NCBI RefSeq assembly: GCF_900446695.1
Contig: NZ_UAVP01000007.1
Coordinates: forward strand, 62,001 to 126,000
Direction: 5' to 3'
DNA length: 64,000 nucleotides
Source of the DNA: Capnocytophaga sputigena
GTDB taxonomy: Bacteria > Bacteroidota > Bacteroidia > Flavobacteriales > Flavobacteriaceae
The notes under the pieces are model-generated. The model was not told the DNA's origin. It made no database searches and saw only the letters and a program-made list of their open reading frames with translations. The position numbers were made by a program, and so were the translations under genes. Of the stretch, positions 39,856 through 48,090 are shown in pieces. Positions within the stretch are counted from its first letter, which is position 1, and every line of letters starts with the position of its first letter.

Positions 39856-40722
39856 TTACCTCATCCTTTTAAATCTATTGTGTGTCCATAAGTAGAACTC
39901 AGGGCGGTCATAAATTTGTCGGGTTATACGTTCAAAGAACATATCTGTGATTTGAAAATCTACATAATCGTTAGGTACTTCAGCTAAAACTTCAAAAGTT
40001 GTTTGGTAATACCCGCGTTTTAGTTTTTCTATTTTAGCAAATACAATCACCGTATTCAAAGCCTTACCCAAGCGTTCTGCCCCAGTGAAAACAGGTACAT
40101 TCAAACCTAAAAACGGACGTAAGTAGTTCTTTTTGTTGTTTGGAATCTGGTCGGAAGCAAATCCATAACAATATACATCGTGAGCATCTTTGTGTTTTTT
40201 CATCTCTCGGTGAGCGGTATAGCGCGGTAGCAAAAAGCTGTGATGTTTAGTGCGTATTTTTTGTAATAGCTTGTCAAAATAAGGATTGCTCAGCGGGGTA
40301 TACAGAGCGTACGATTTGTGTTTAAGGAAGTAAGCCAATGAAAGTAACCATTCGTAACTTGCGTAATGACTGCACATAAACAAGATGTTGCGTTCCTCAT
40401 TTTCGTATTTCTTCAAAACCTCCAAGTTAGGGAAAACCATACGTTTTTTCATTTCTTTTTCACTCATTCCGTACGATTTTACCATTTCTAAGAGGGTATC
40501 GCAAAAATGGTGGTAGAATTTGCGTTCGATGTCTAAAAGTTCAGTCTCAGTTTTAAAGGGGAAGGCTGTATGCAAGTTTTTGCGTACCACTTTTACTCTG
40601 TATTTCAATAGAGTATATAGCACAAAGTACAAAAAGTCCGATACGCCATAGAGCATCCAGAAAGGCATCCGTGAGATCAGCCAGATAAGAGGAAAAGCGA
40701 TAATATAGATAAATAAATTCAT
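39856..40722 (-). CDS. LpxL/HtrB-like lipid A acyltransferase
   Basis: 288 residues. An N-terminal membrane helix (residues 2-17) is followed by the LpxL-family catalytic HX4E motif in SHYASYEW (His to Glu), a later block GFASDQIPNN and a C-terminal YLWTHNRFKR, matching the family end YxWxHRRWKxR. These enzymes add a secondary acyl chain to lipid A at the inner membrane. The length is close to that of Bacteroidota homologues. It has a good promoter facing away from the ABC-F gene. Confidence 0.92.
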   Translation of the reverse strand: MNLFIYIIAFPLIWLISRMPFWMLYGVSDFLYFVLYTLLKYRVKVVRKNLHTAFPFKTETELLDIERKFYHHFCDTLLEMVKSYGMSEKEMKKRMVFPNLEVLKKYENEERNILFMCSHYASYEWLLSLAYFLKHKSYALYTPLSNPYFDKLLQKIRTKHHSFLLPRYTAHREMKKHKDAHDVYCYGFASDQIPNNKKNYLRPFLGLNVPVFTGAERLGKALNTVIVFAKIEKLKRGYYQTTFEVLAEVPNDYVDFQITDMFFERITRQIYDRPEFYLWTHNRFKRMR

Positions 40723-40742
40723 TTGAGTTCAAATTCAAGCCG

Positions 40743-40773
40743 CAAAGGTAAAAATAATTTGTCAAATAGCCAA
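40743..40773 (-). promoter_or_regulatory. promoter of the lipid A acyltransferase gene
   Basis: On the minus strand TTG (40773-40771), 20-nt spacer, TACCTTTG (40750-40743), 20 nt before the ATG. Confidence 0.7.
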
Positions 40774-40781
40774 TTTGCTAA

Positions 40782-40812
40782 TTTGCTAATTCACAAATTA
40801 TTCGTACTTTTG
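40782..40812 (+). promoter_or_regulatory. promoter of the ABC-F gene
   Basis: TTTG (40782-40785), 19-nt spacer, TACTTTTG (40805-40812), with AAATTATTCG just upstream of the box and GCCCCC after it. It is divergent from and partly overlaps the acyltransferase promoter. Confidence 0.75.
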
Positions 40813-40870
40813 CCCCCGTTTTTAAATTATTAATTGTCAGTAGTCAATTATCAATTGCTAATTATTCTCT

Positions 40871-42760
40871 ATGCTGAACGTTCACAATCTATCTGTTTCT
40901 TTTCAAGGTGAATACCTCTTTGAGGATGTTGCTTTTATGCTCAATGCAGGCGACCGTGTGGGGCTTATCGGTAAGAATGGAGCAGGTAAATCTACAATGC
41001 TCAAACTGCTTTCACGCGAACTAAAACCCGATACTGGCGGAATCGCTACCGATAAAGATGTGCGCATTGGTTTCCTCAAGCAGGATATCGATTTTGTAAA
41101 AGGGCGCACTATCTTAGAAGAAGCCTATCAGGCATTTACCGAGATCAAAGCATTAGAACGTCAGTTAGACGATATTCATCATCAAATAGAAACTCGCACT
41201 GATTATGATAGTCAGGAATACCACGATTTGCTCGATAAACTAAGCGATTATACACATCGTTTTGATCTCATCGGGGGCTATCAGTACCAAGGTGAAACCG
41301 AAAAAGTATTACAAGGTCTTGGTTTCCAGCGTAGTGATTTTGATAAACTCACCGATAGCTTTTCAGGAGGTTGGCGTATGCGCATAGAGTTAGCAAAACT
41401 GCTCTTGCAGAACAACGATGTGTTGTTGCTGGACGAGCCTACGAACCACTTGGATATCGAGTCGATTATATGGTTGGAACAATTTCTCACAACTTATAGT
41501 GGGGCAGTGGTAATCGTCTCTCACGATAGGATGTTTCTCGATAATGTTACCAATCGCACTATCGAGATTTCAGTAGGCAAAATATACGATTACCCTAAAC
41601 CCTACACTCAATTTTTGGCATTGCGCCAAGAAATACGTGAGCAACAACTCGCTTCACAAAAAAATCAAGAAAAGAAAATTCAGCAAACTGAAAAGCTGAT
41701 TGAAAAATTCCGTGCAAAAGCTACTAAGGCTTCTATGGCGCAATCGCTGATGAAAAAACTTGACAAGATAGAGCGCATAGAGGTAGATGAGGAGGATAAC
41801 GCCGTGATGAATGTGCGTTTTCCTGTATCGGTAACTCCAGGGAAAGTGGTGCTCGAAATAGACGATGTTTCTAAAAACTACGGCGAAAAACAAGTGCTTA
41901 GCCACGTGAGTTTGCTTGTAGAACGCGGTAGCAAAGTGGCGTTTGTAGGGCAAAACGGACAAGGGAAAACTACCCTCGCCAAGATGATTGTAGGCGAAAT
42001 TCCGTACGACGGAACTATCAAGTTAGGTCATAATGTGCAATTGGGGTATTTTGCCCAAAATCAAGCCGACTATTTAGATGGTGAACTCACTGTGCTCGAT
42101 ACGATGTTCAACGCTGCTAACGATAGCAATCGTATGAAAATACGCGATATTCTGGGCTCTTTCCTCTTCCGCGGCGACGAGGTAGATAAGAAAGTGAAAG
42201 TGCTTTCAGGGGGTGAGCGCAATCGCTTGGCATTGGCTAAAATGTTGCTGTCGGATTTCAATGTCTTGGTAATGGACGAGCCTACGAACCACTTGGATAT
42301 CAAGAGCAAAAATGTACTTAAAAAAGCACTTCAGCAATTCGAAGGAACGCTCATCATCGTGTCACACGACCGTGATTTCTTGCAAGGACTCACAGATAAA
42401 GTGTACGAATTTAAAAACCAACACCTCAAAGAATATTTGGGCGATATCGATTTCTATTTAGAGCAACGCGCTGTCGCTAATTTCCGTGAAATAGAACAAC
42501 CTAAAGAAACGACTACTACTGCTACTAAAGCTGCTCAAACTCCTGAAAAACTCTCTTTCGAAGAACAAAAACAACAGAAAGCAGCTCAAAACAAACTCAA
42601 TAAAATAGAACGCAACATCACTGAGCTTGAACAGGAACTCAAAACGATGAACGAACAAATGGGACAAGGCGTACAAACCGATGCGTTCTACAAACAGTAC
42701 GAACAGAAAAAACAACAGTTGGAGGATTTAATGACCGAATGGGAATCTTTAATGAGTTAA
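40871..42760 (+). CDS. ABC-F family ATPase (ribosome-associated)
   Basis: 629 residues. Two ABC domains are joined by a helical linker. The first has GKNGAGKST, LSGGWRMRIELAKLL as FSGGW, and LLLDEPTNHLD. The second has GQNGQGKTT, LSGGERNRLALAKML and LVMDEPTNHLD. There are no membrane helices. A C-terminal coiled coil (about 545-629, LNKIERNITELEQELKTMNEQ) marks the Uup/YdiF-like group. ABC-F proteins bind the ribosomal E site and rescue stalled or drug-bound ribosomes. Which subtype, housekeeping or antibiotic protection, is not decidable here. The stop is 3 nt before the SGNH gene. Confidence 0.94.
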   Translation: MLNVHNLSVSFQGEYLFEDVAFMLNAGDRVGLIGKNGAGKSTMLKLLSRELKPDTGGIATDKDVRIGFLKQDIDFVKGRTILEEAYQAFTEIKALERQLDDIHHQIETRTDYDSQEYHDLLDKLSDYTHRFDLIGGYQYQGETEKVLQGLGFQRSDFDKLTDSFSGGWRMRIELAKLLLQNNDVLLLDEPTNHLDIESIIWLEQFLTTYSGAVVIVSHDRMFLDNVTNRTIEISVGKIYDYPKPYTQFLALRQEIREQQLASQKNQEKKIQQTEKLIEKFRAKATKASMAQSLMKKLDKIERIEVDEEDNAVMNVRFPVSVTPGKVVLEIDDVSKNYGEKQVLSHVSLLVERGSKVAFVGQNGQGKTTLAKMIVGEIPYDGTIKLGHNVQLGYFAQNQADYLDGELTVLDTMFNAANDSNRMKIRDILGSFLFRGDEVDKKVKVLSGGERNRLALAKMLLSDFNVLVMDEPTNHLDIKSKNVLKKALQQFEGTLIIVSHDRDFLQGLTDKVYEFKNQHLKEYLGDIDFYLEQRAVANFREIEQPKETTTTATKAAQTPEKLSFEEQKQQKAAQNKLNKIERNITELEQELKTMNEQMGQGVQTDAFYKQYEQKKQQLEDLMTEWESLMS

Positions 42761-42763
42761 TCT

Positions 42764-44224
42764 ATGCAACCTAAGAAAATCTTACTCTTTATCGTGGGGC
42801 TACTCGCTGCCCTTTTTGCAATGACCTTTTTCAGTCGTTATCACACCACCGCCAATGGTATGGTGCGTGAAGGTATTGCCTTTGGTGATGCGATGTTGCG
42901 CTATCCTACTCCCGATATTTTAGGAGAACTCTTCAAAGCTGATGAAAAAGAGAACAACAAACTCGATGAACTTATCAAAGAAACTTCAGGGAGTATTGTT
43001 GATGAGAAAACAAAAAACTTAGCAACTAACGATACTATCGAAAAAGATTCGCTGCATACTTTAGATACCAATGTAGAAGGTAAAATCTATTACCCTGGTA
43101 ATAAAATTGATTATATCAAGCGCCTCAAAGCCAAGCTCACTCAGGGAGTATGCCAAATTGTACACTATGGCGACTCTCAAATAGAGGGAGACCGCATTAC
43201 AGCTTATATGCGCAACCGCTTGCAACTTTCCTATGGTGGGGGCGGACCTGGATTTATCCCTATCAAAGTAGTATATAGCCAAAATAGTATAGATATTGTG
43301 GCTTCACCTAACTGGATGCGTTATGCTTTCTTCGACCGTAAACAGCGCAAAACTGTGAAACACAATAGCTACGGACTTTTTGCTACTTATTCGCGATTTA
43401 CACCTTATGTAAACGATACAGCCTTGTTGAAACCTACAAAGGCATCTTTTACAATCAAACCTTCTAAAAAATCCTACGCACGTTTGCAAAACTACACTAA
43501 ATTTGGCTTGCACTATGGCAATGCTATCAGCCGAACTGCGATTAAGGTATATCAAGGAAAAAATGTAATTAAAATTGATACCCTTATCGCCGATGGTAAA
43601 TACCATAACTATCAACTGAATTTCGCTACTACCCCCGAAGAATTACGCGTAGAATTAGAAGCACGTGTAAGTCCTGATTTCTATGGAATTACCCTTGATG
43701 CAGCTTCGGGAGTGCGCGCCGATAACGTGGCAATGCGCGGTGAAGCAGGGCGTATTTTCACCCGTATGAACTATGAGAATTACCGCCAAATGTCTGCTGT
43801 CCGCAAACCCGACCTCTTTATTTTTGAGTTCGGGGGTAATACAATTCCTTATATGAAAACCGATCAGCAGCTGAAAGACTATGTTGAAGGGCTCATTTTC
43901 AATATGAAATGGGTGAAACGCGCCAATCCTAATGCGATGTTTATGCTCATAGGCAATGGCGATATGACCACCTCGCGCAATGGCAAGCGCATCACTTATC
44001 CTTACGTTCCTAAACTCAATGATTTGATGAAAGAAGAGTGTATGAAAAACGATATTGCTTATTTCAGTATGTATGAGGCTATGGGAGGTGAAAACTCTAT
44101 GATTACGTGGGTTAAAGAAGGTATGGCTGCTGCCGATTATGTCCATTTTAGCCCTAAAGGAACCAAACTTATTTCAGAAGTATTTTATCAATGTCTACAT
44201 AACGACCTCGCGGCGGTAGAATAA
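42764..44224 (+). CDS. membrane-anchored SGNH hydrolase (O-acyltransferase/esterase partner)
   Basis: 486 residues with one N-terminal membrane helix (ILLFIVGLLAALFAMTFFS). The SGNH signature is HYGDSQIEGD with Asp137-Ser138 as nucleophile block, a glycine-rich oxyanion segment (YGGGGPGFIP), FEFGGNT as the Asn block, and the terminal DYVHFS with Asp458 and His461. Together with the MBOAT gene 9 nt downstream it matches the two-component layout of PatA/PatB or AlgI/AlgJ systems, in which the MBOAT passes acetyl groups outward and the SGNH protein transfers them to peptidoglycan or polysaccharide. The exact acceptor is unknown. Confidence 0.85.
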   Translation: MQPKKILLFIVGLLAALFAMTFFSRYHTTANGMVREGIAFGDAMLRYPTPDILGELFKADEKENNKLDELIKETSGSIVDEKTKNLATNDTIEKDSLHTLDTNVEGKIYYPGNKIDYIKRLKAKLTQGVCQIVHYGDSQIEGDRITAYMRNRLQLSYGGGGPGFIPIKVVYSQNSIDIVASPNWMRYAFFDRKQRKTVKHNSYGLFATYSRFTPYVNDTALLKPTKASFTIKPSKKSYARLQNYTKFGLHYGNAISRTAIKVYQGKNVIKIDTLIADGKYHNYQLNFATTPEELRVELEARVSPDFYGITLDAASGVRADNVAMRGEAGRIFTRMNYENYRQMSAVRKPDLFIFEFGGNTIPYMKTDQQLKDYVEGLIFNMKWVKRANPNAMFMLIGNGDMTTSRNGKRITYPYVPKLNDLMKEECMKNDIAYFSMYEAMGGENSMITWVKEGMAAADYVHFSPKGTKLISEVFYQCLHNDLAAVE

Positions 44225-44232
44225 CAGATTTT

Positions 44233-45894
44233 ATGACAGACTTTTTCAACAATTTCTTTACTTTTAATCCCGAACATCCGCTTACCTTTGTGCGGATAGA
44301 CTTCTGGATATTCTTCGTCTTGGTATATGCCATTTTTGCTCTAATTTACCGACGCCGACACCTGCGCAATCTGTTTTTGCTACTCGCTAGTTTTTATTTC
44401 TATTACAAGGCAAGCGGTCTCTTTGTATTGCTATTGGTGTTCAGTACTGTTACCGATTTTTATCTGGGGCATTACATCTATCGCCAAACTGAAGAACGCC
44501 ATCGCAAAATAGCTGTAACCGTGAGCGTTTGCTTGAATTTGTTTGTGTTAGCATATTTCAAATACGCTTATTTCTTTACCGATACTTACAACGCGCTATT
44601 CCATACCCATCATCAAACTTTTAACTATTTGGCTTATTGGGCAAATGGTTTTAGCAATCAGGGGTATTTCACTGTCGATAAAATAATTCTGCCCGTAGGG
44701 ATTTCTTTCTATACTTTCCAAACGATTAGTTATACAGTAGATGTCTATCGCAACAAAGTAACACCGCTCAAATCTATACTCGATTTTGGTTTCTATGTGA
44801 GTTTCTTCCCTCAACTTGTAGCAGGACCTATCGTGCGTGCCGAAGAGTTTGTGCCTCAAATTCTTAAAAAAACAGTTGTTTCTAAAGAAGAGTTTAACAA
44901 GGCAATATTTTTCATTCTCAAAGGGCTTATCAAAAAGATGATTTTTGCCGATTTCATCGCTTTGCACTTCTTAGACAAAGTATTCGATGCCCCTTCTATG
45001 CACACGGGCTTTGCTAATGTACTGGCTCTCATAGGCTATTCGTTGCAAATCTATGGCGATTTCTCTGGTTATACTGATATAGCCATAGGGGTGGCACTGC
45101 TAATGGGTTTCCAATTGCCTGTAAACTTCAATTCTCCTTATAAAGCTCTGAACTGCGGCGATTTCTGGAAACGTTGGCATATCTCCCTTTCCACTTGGTT
45201 AAAGGACTATTTGTACATCCCATTAGGGGGTAACCGCAATAGTACCATAGGAACTTTTGTCTTCTCCTTGCTCTTTGTGGTAATTTTGGTAGTAGCTATC
45301 AACAATCTAGCATTTACCCTCATCACAGGGCTACTATTAGTAGCGGGCTCTGCGGTTGCTTTCTTTTATAAACCTTTTGAGCGTTACCTCACTACCAATA
45401 TCAACATTATGCTCACAATGCTCATTGGGGGCTTGTGGCACGGTGCGTCGTGGAAGTTTGTCATCTGGGGCGGACTCAATGGTTTGGGAGTGGTAGCTTA
45501 TAAGTATTGGCGTAAGATTAGTCCGTATGAGAACAGCAATTTGTGGGTAGCACGTGTTTGGAAAATAACTTTTACTTTTGCTTTTATCTCTTTCACCCGT
45601 GTGTTCTTCCGCAGTAATGATATGGAGAGTGTAAACCAGTGGTTTGACCAAGTCGCTCATAATATGGACTGGGGGTCAGCTATGCAAGTGATGAAGTACA
45701 ACAATATCAGTTTAGGAATCATTCTCATAGGCTATATTACCCATTGGTTGCCTCAAAGCTGGAAAGATTATACTGAGCACGTTTTTGCCGAAAGCCATTA
45801 CGTGGTAAAAGCTGCTATCGCTTTAGTAGTAGTGTTGATATGTTATCAAGCCTATTCTACCGATATACAGCCATTTATCTATTTTCAGTTTTAA
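44233..45894 (+). CDS. MBOAT O-acyltransferase (AlgI/PatA-like)
   Basis: 553 residues with about ten or more membrane helices. Family blocks are RRHLRNLFLLLASFYFYY, ILPVGISFYTFQTISYTVDVYR, VAGPIVRAEEFVPQI, FSGYTDIAIGVALLMGF, FWKRWHISLSTWLKDYLYIPLGG, and the catalytic His403 in GGLWHGASW. AlgI-type enzymes shuttle acetyl from a cytoplasmic donor across the inner membrane. The partner SGNH protein is directly upstream. A terminator follows. A capsular polysaccharide or peptidoglycan is the likely acceptor. Confidence 0.94.
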   Translation: MTDFFNNFFTFNPEHPLTFVRIDFWIFFVLVYAIFALIYRRRHLRNLFLLLASFYFYYKASGLFVLLLVFSTVTDFYLGHYIYRQTEERHRKIAVTVSVCLNLFVLAYFKYAYFFTDTYNALFHTHHQTFNYLAYWANGFSNQGYFTVDKIILPVGISFYTFQTISYTVDVYRNKVTPLKSILDFGFYVSFFPQLVAGPIVRAEEFVPQILKKTVVSKEEFNKAIFFILKGLIKKMIFADFIALHFLDKVFDAPSMHTGFANVLALIGYSLQIYGDFSGYTDIAIGVALLMGFQLPVNFNSPYKALNCGDFWKRWHISLSTWLKDYLYIPLGGNRNSTIGTFVFSLLFVVILVVAINNLAFTLITGLLLVAGSAVAFFYKPFERYLTTNINIMLTMLIGGLWHGASWKFVIWGGLNGLGVVAYKYWRKISPYENSNLWVARVWKITFTFAFISFTRVFFRSNDMESVNQWFDQVAHNMDWGSAMQVMKYNNISLGIILIGYITHWLPQSWKDYTEHVFAESHYVVKAAIALVVVLICYQAYSTDIQPFIYFQF

Positions 45895-45956
45895 GCAAAA
45901 TTAGGATTTAGGAATCAATAATCAGCTCTTTTCGTCTCTCTACTCTTTTCAGGACT

Positions 45957-45989
45957 CTCAGAAATCTTACAAGATTTTCTGAGCTTTTT
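45957..45989 (+). terminator. terminator of the MBOAT operon
   Basis: CTCAGAAATCTT (45957-45968) faces AAGATTTTCTGAG (45971-45983), giving a stem of at least 8 bp at its base, with CTTTTTC behind. Confidence 0.8.
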
Positions 45990-46034
45990 CCTATAATATT
46001 CTCTCTACTTTTCTCTAATTTGCTAATTCTCAAA

Positions 46035-46065
46035 TTTGCAAATTCCCAAATTATTCGTATTTTTG
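46035..46065 (+). promoter_or_regulatory. promoter of the ricT-gldH unit
   Basis: TTTG (46035-46038), 19-nt spacer, TATTTTTG (46058-46065), preceded by AAATTATTCG as at the ABC-F promoter. Confidence 0.75.
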
Positions 46066-46117
46066 CCGATTGAAAGGGCTGTTACGCCCACTCTATTAAC
46101 GTAATAATCATAGAAAA

Positions 46118-47542
46118 ATGAGTTGCAATACTTGCACACACAATACAAATAATAGTTGTAATACAAACTGCGGAGCCCGTAGCTTTGGCACTGCCAAACT
46201 ATCTGTTTTTGATTGGCTGGCAAATACCCAACTCCTTGGCGGACAAGAGTATTTTGATTGCGTAGAAGTGCGCTTCAAGAACAGTCGTAAGGAGTATTTT
46301 CGCAATGTAGATAAATTGCCCCTCCAAATGGGCGATGTAGTAGCTACCGAAGCTCCTTCAGGGCACGATGTAGGGGTAGTAACCCTCACTGGTGAATTAG
46401 TGCGTTCGCAAATGAAAAAGCGCAAAGTGGATTGGGAGGGCGAGATACCACGTGTGTATCGCAAAGCCAATCAGCACGATATCGATGTGTGGCAACAGTC
46501 ACGAGCTAAAGAGATAGAAGTGCAAAAACAATCGCGTGAATTAGCTATTGCCTTGGGCTTAGAGATGAAAATCTCCGATGTAGAATTTCAAGGCGACGGC
46601 TCTAAAGCAACGTTCTACTATACTGCCGAAGGGCGTGTAGATTTCCGTCAGCTCATCAAGGATATGGCAAAAGCCTTTTCGGTGCGTATAGAAATGCGAC
46701 AAATAGGTTTCCGTCAAGAGGCTGCTCGTTTAGGTGGGATAGGCTCTTGTGGTCGTGAACTTTGCTGCTCTACTTGGCTCACCGATTTCAGAAGCGTTTC
46801 TACATCTGCAGCGCGTTACCAGCAATTGTCCCTCAACCCTCAAAAACTCGCAGGGCAGTGTGGCAAACTCAAATGCTGTTTGAACTTCGAACTCGATACT
46901 TATCTCGATGCCTTACAAGATTTTCCTCGTACCGATGTGAAACTCCACACACAGCGCGGTATGGCATCGTGCCAAAAAATAGATATTTTCAAGCGTTTAA
47001 TGTGGTTCACTTATGATGAGAACCCTATCACTTGGCACAAACTGTCAGTAGATAGCGTAAAGGAAATCATAGAGATTAACAAAGAGGGGGAACCTATTGA
47101 GGAATTAGAAGAGTACGCTATAGTTACCGATTTGTCCTCTCGTAAGAACACTTCAGCTTATGAAGGTATAGAACTCGCTCCAGTAGAGGAAGATAGCATC
47201 ACCCGTTTCGATACGCCTAAACGCAAAAAGACCAAGCGTAACAACAAGAAAAATACTAATGCCAATAAGCCTCAGCGGGATAACAAACCCCAACAAGCAC
47301 AGGCACAAGCACAGCAAAATCAGCCTAATCAGGCACAATCAGGGCAGCCTAAACAAGGGCAACCTAACAAAAAGAAACAACAATTCAAGCCTAAGAATAA
47401 TAGCAACAATGCTAATAACAATGGCAATAATGCTAATAACAACAGCAATAACAACCCTAATGCTGCCAAGAAAAAGTTTAATAATAAGAATAACAAACCT
47501 AAAGCTCCTAATGCCGATAAACCTAAAAATGAGAACGTTTAG
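46118..47542 (+). CDS. ricT: RicT/PSP1-domain protein with Cys-rich N terminus and Asn-rich tail
   Basis: 474 residues. The N terminus holds four Cys (C3, C6, C14, C18). The PSP1 domain follows, with GIGSCGRELCCSTWL and GKLKCCLNFE, the cysteine sets that hold Fe-S clusters in Bacillus RicT/YaaT. From about residue 375 the protein becomes Lys/Asn/Gln/Pro-rich low complexity (to NENV). In Bacillus RicT acts with RicA and RicF in RNA processing and development; whether the same holds in Bacteroidota is not settled. Its last 14 nt overlap gldH, so the two are coupled. Confidence 0.88.
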   Translation: MSCNTCTHNTNNSCNTNCGARSFGTAKLSVFDWLANTQLLGGQEYFDCVEVRFKNSRKEYFRNVDKLPLQMGDVVATEAPSGHDVGVVTLTGELVRSQMKKRKVDWEGEIPRVYRKANQHDIDVWQQSRAKEIEVQKQSRELAIALGLEMKISDVEFQGDGSKATFYYTAEGRVDFRQLIKDMAKAFSVRIEMRQIGFRQEAARLGGIGSCGRELCCSTWLTDFRSVSTSAARYQQLSLNPQKLAGQCGKLKCCLNFELDTYLDALQDFPRTDVKLHTQRGMASCQKIDIFKRLMWFTYDENPITWHKLSVDSVKEIIEINKEGEPIEELEEYAIVTDLSSRKNTSAYEGIELAPVEEDSITRFDTPKRKKTKRNNKKNTNANKPQRDNKPQQAQAQAQQNQPNQAQSGQPKQGQPNKKKQQFKPKNNSNNANNNGNNANNNSNNNPNAAKKKFNNKNNKPKAPNADKPKNENV

Positions 47543-48008
47543 TATATTATTGCTATTGATATTCCTTGTCTCTTGCCAAAATGGGGTAACTTATAGCGAA
47601 TATGTATCCTTGCCTAATGGTTGGACTAAAAATGAGCCTGTAACTTTTCTTATAGAGGAAAACGATACTTTGGCTAAGAAAAACCTATTTATAATGTTGC
47701 GCAATGATGAGCATTACGAGTTTAGCAATATCTACCTGATTGCCAAAATGGAAGTGCCTAATAGCGATAAAGTAATTGTCGATACCTTGCAGTACGAAAT
47801 GGCAACCCCCGAAGGTAAATGGTTAGGTGATGGTTATTCAGCAGTGAAAGAGAGCAAATTGTGGTACAAAGAACAATTTGTTTTTCCTGCGAAAGGCAAG
47901 TACAATATCAAAATAGAACAAGCAATGCGCAAAATCGGTGACAATGAGGGAGTGCCAGTCCTCAAAGGAATTACCGAAGTAGGATTGCGAGAAGAAACTA
48001 ATAAATAA
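47529..48008 (+). CDS. gldH: gliding motility lipoprotein GldH
   Basis: 159 residues from the ATG at 47529, inside the end of ricT. The frame stays open further upstream, but that part merely shadows the low-complexity tail, whereas ATG 47529 opens a clean lipoprotein signal (MRTFSILLLLIFLVSC, Cys16). The mature domain (YSEYVSLPNGWTKNEPVTFLI, EFSNIYLIAKMEVPNSDKVIVDTLQYEMA, KWLGDGYSAVKE, EQAMRKIG) matches GldH, needed for gliding in Flavobacterium. The order ricT-gldH-PBP1A is familiar from flavobacterial genomes. Confidence 0.92.
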   Translation: MRTFSILLLLIFLVSCQNGVTYSEYVSLPNGWTKNEPVTFLIEENDTLAKKNLFIMLRNDEHYEFSNIYLIAKMEVPNSDKVIVDTLQYEMATPEGKWLGDGYSAVKESKLWYKEQFVFPAKGKYNIKIEQAMRKIGDNEGVPVLKGITEVGLREETNK

Positions 48009-48033
48009 TTGCCTAACAAAAGAGTTTTATATA

Positions 48034-48073
48034 GTCTCAATTTCGTGTAAATTCGTGAAATTCGTGGGAGACT
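48034..48073 (+). repeat. AATTCGTG triplet inside an AGTCTC hairpin before PBP1A
   Basis: AGTCTC (48033-48038) and GAGACT (48068-48073) bracket three units like AAATTCGTG. The hairpin may shape the 5' end of the PBP1A message. No TAnnTTTG lies before PBP1A, which probably reads through from ricT-gldH. Confidence 0.6.
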
Positions 48074-48090
48074 TAAAAAAATAATAAACT

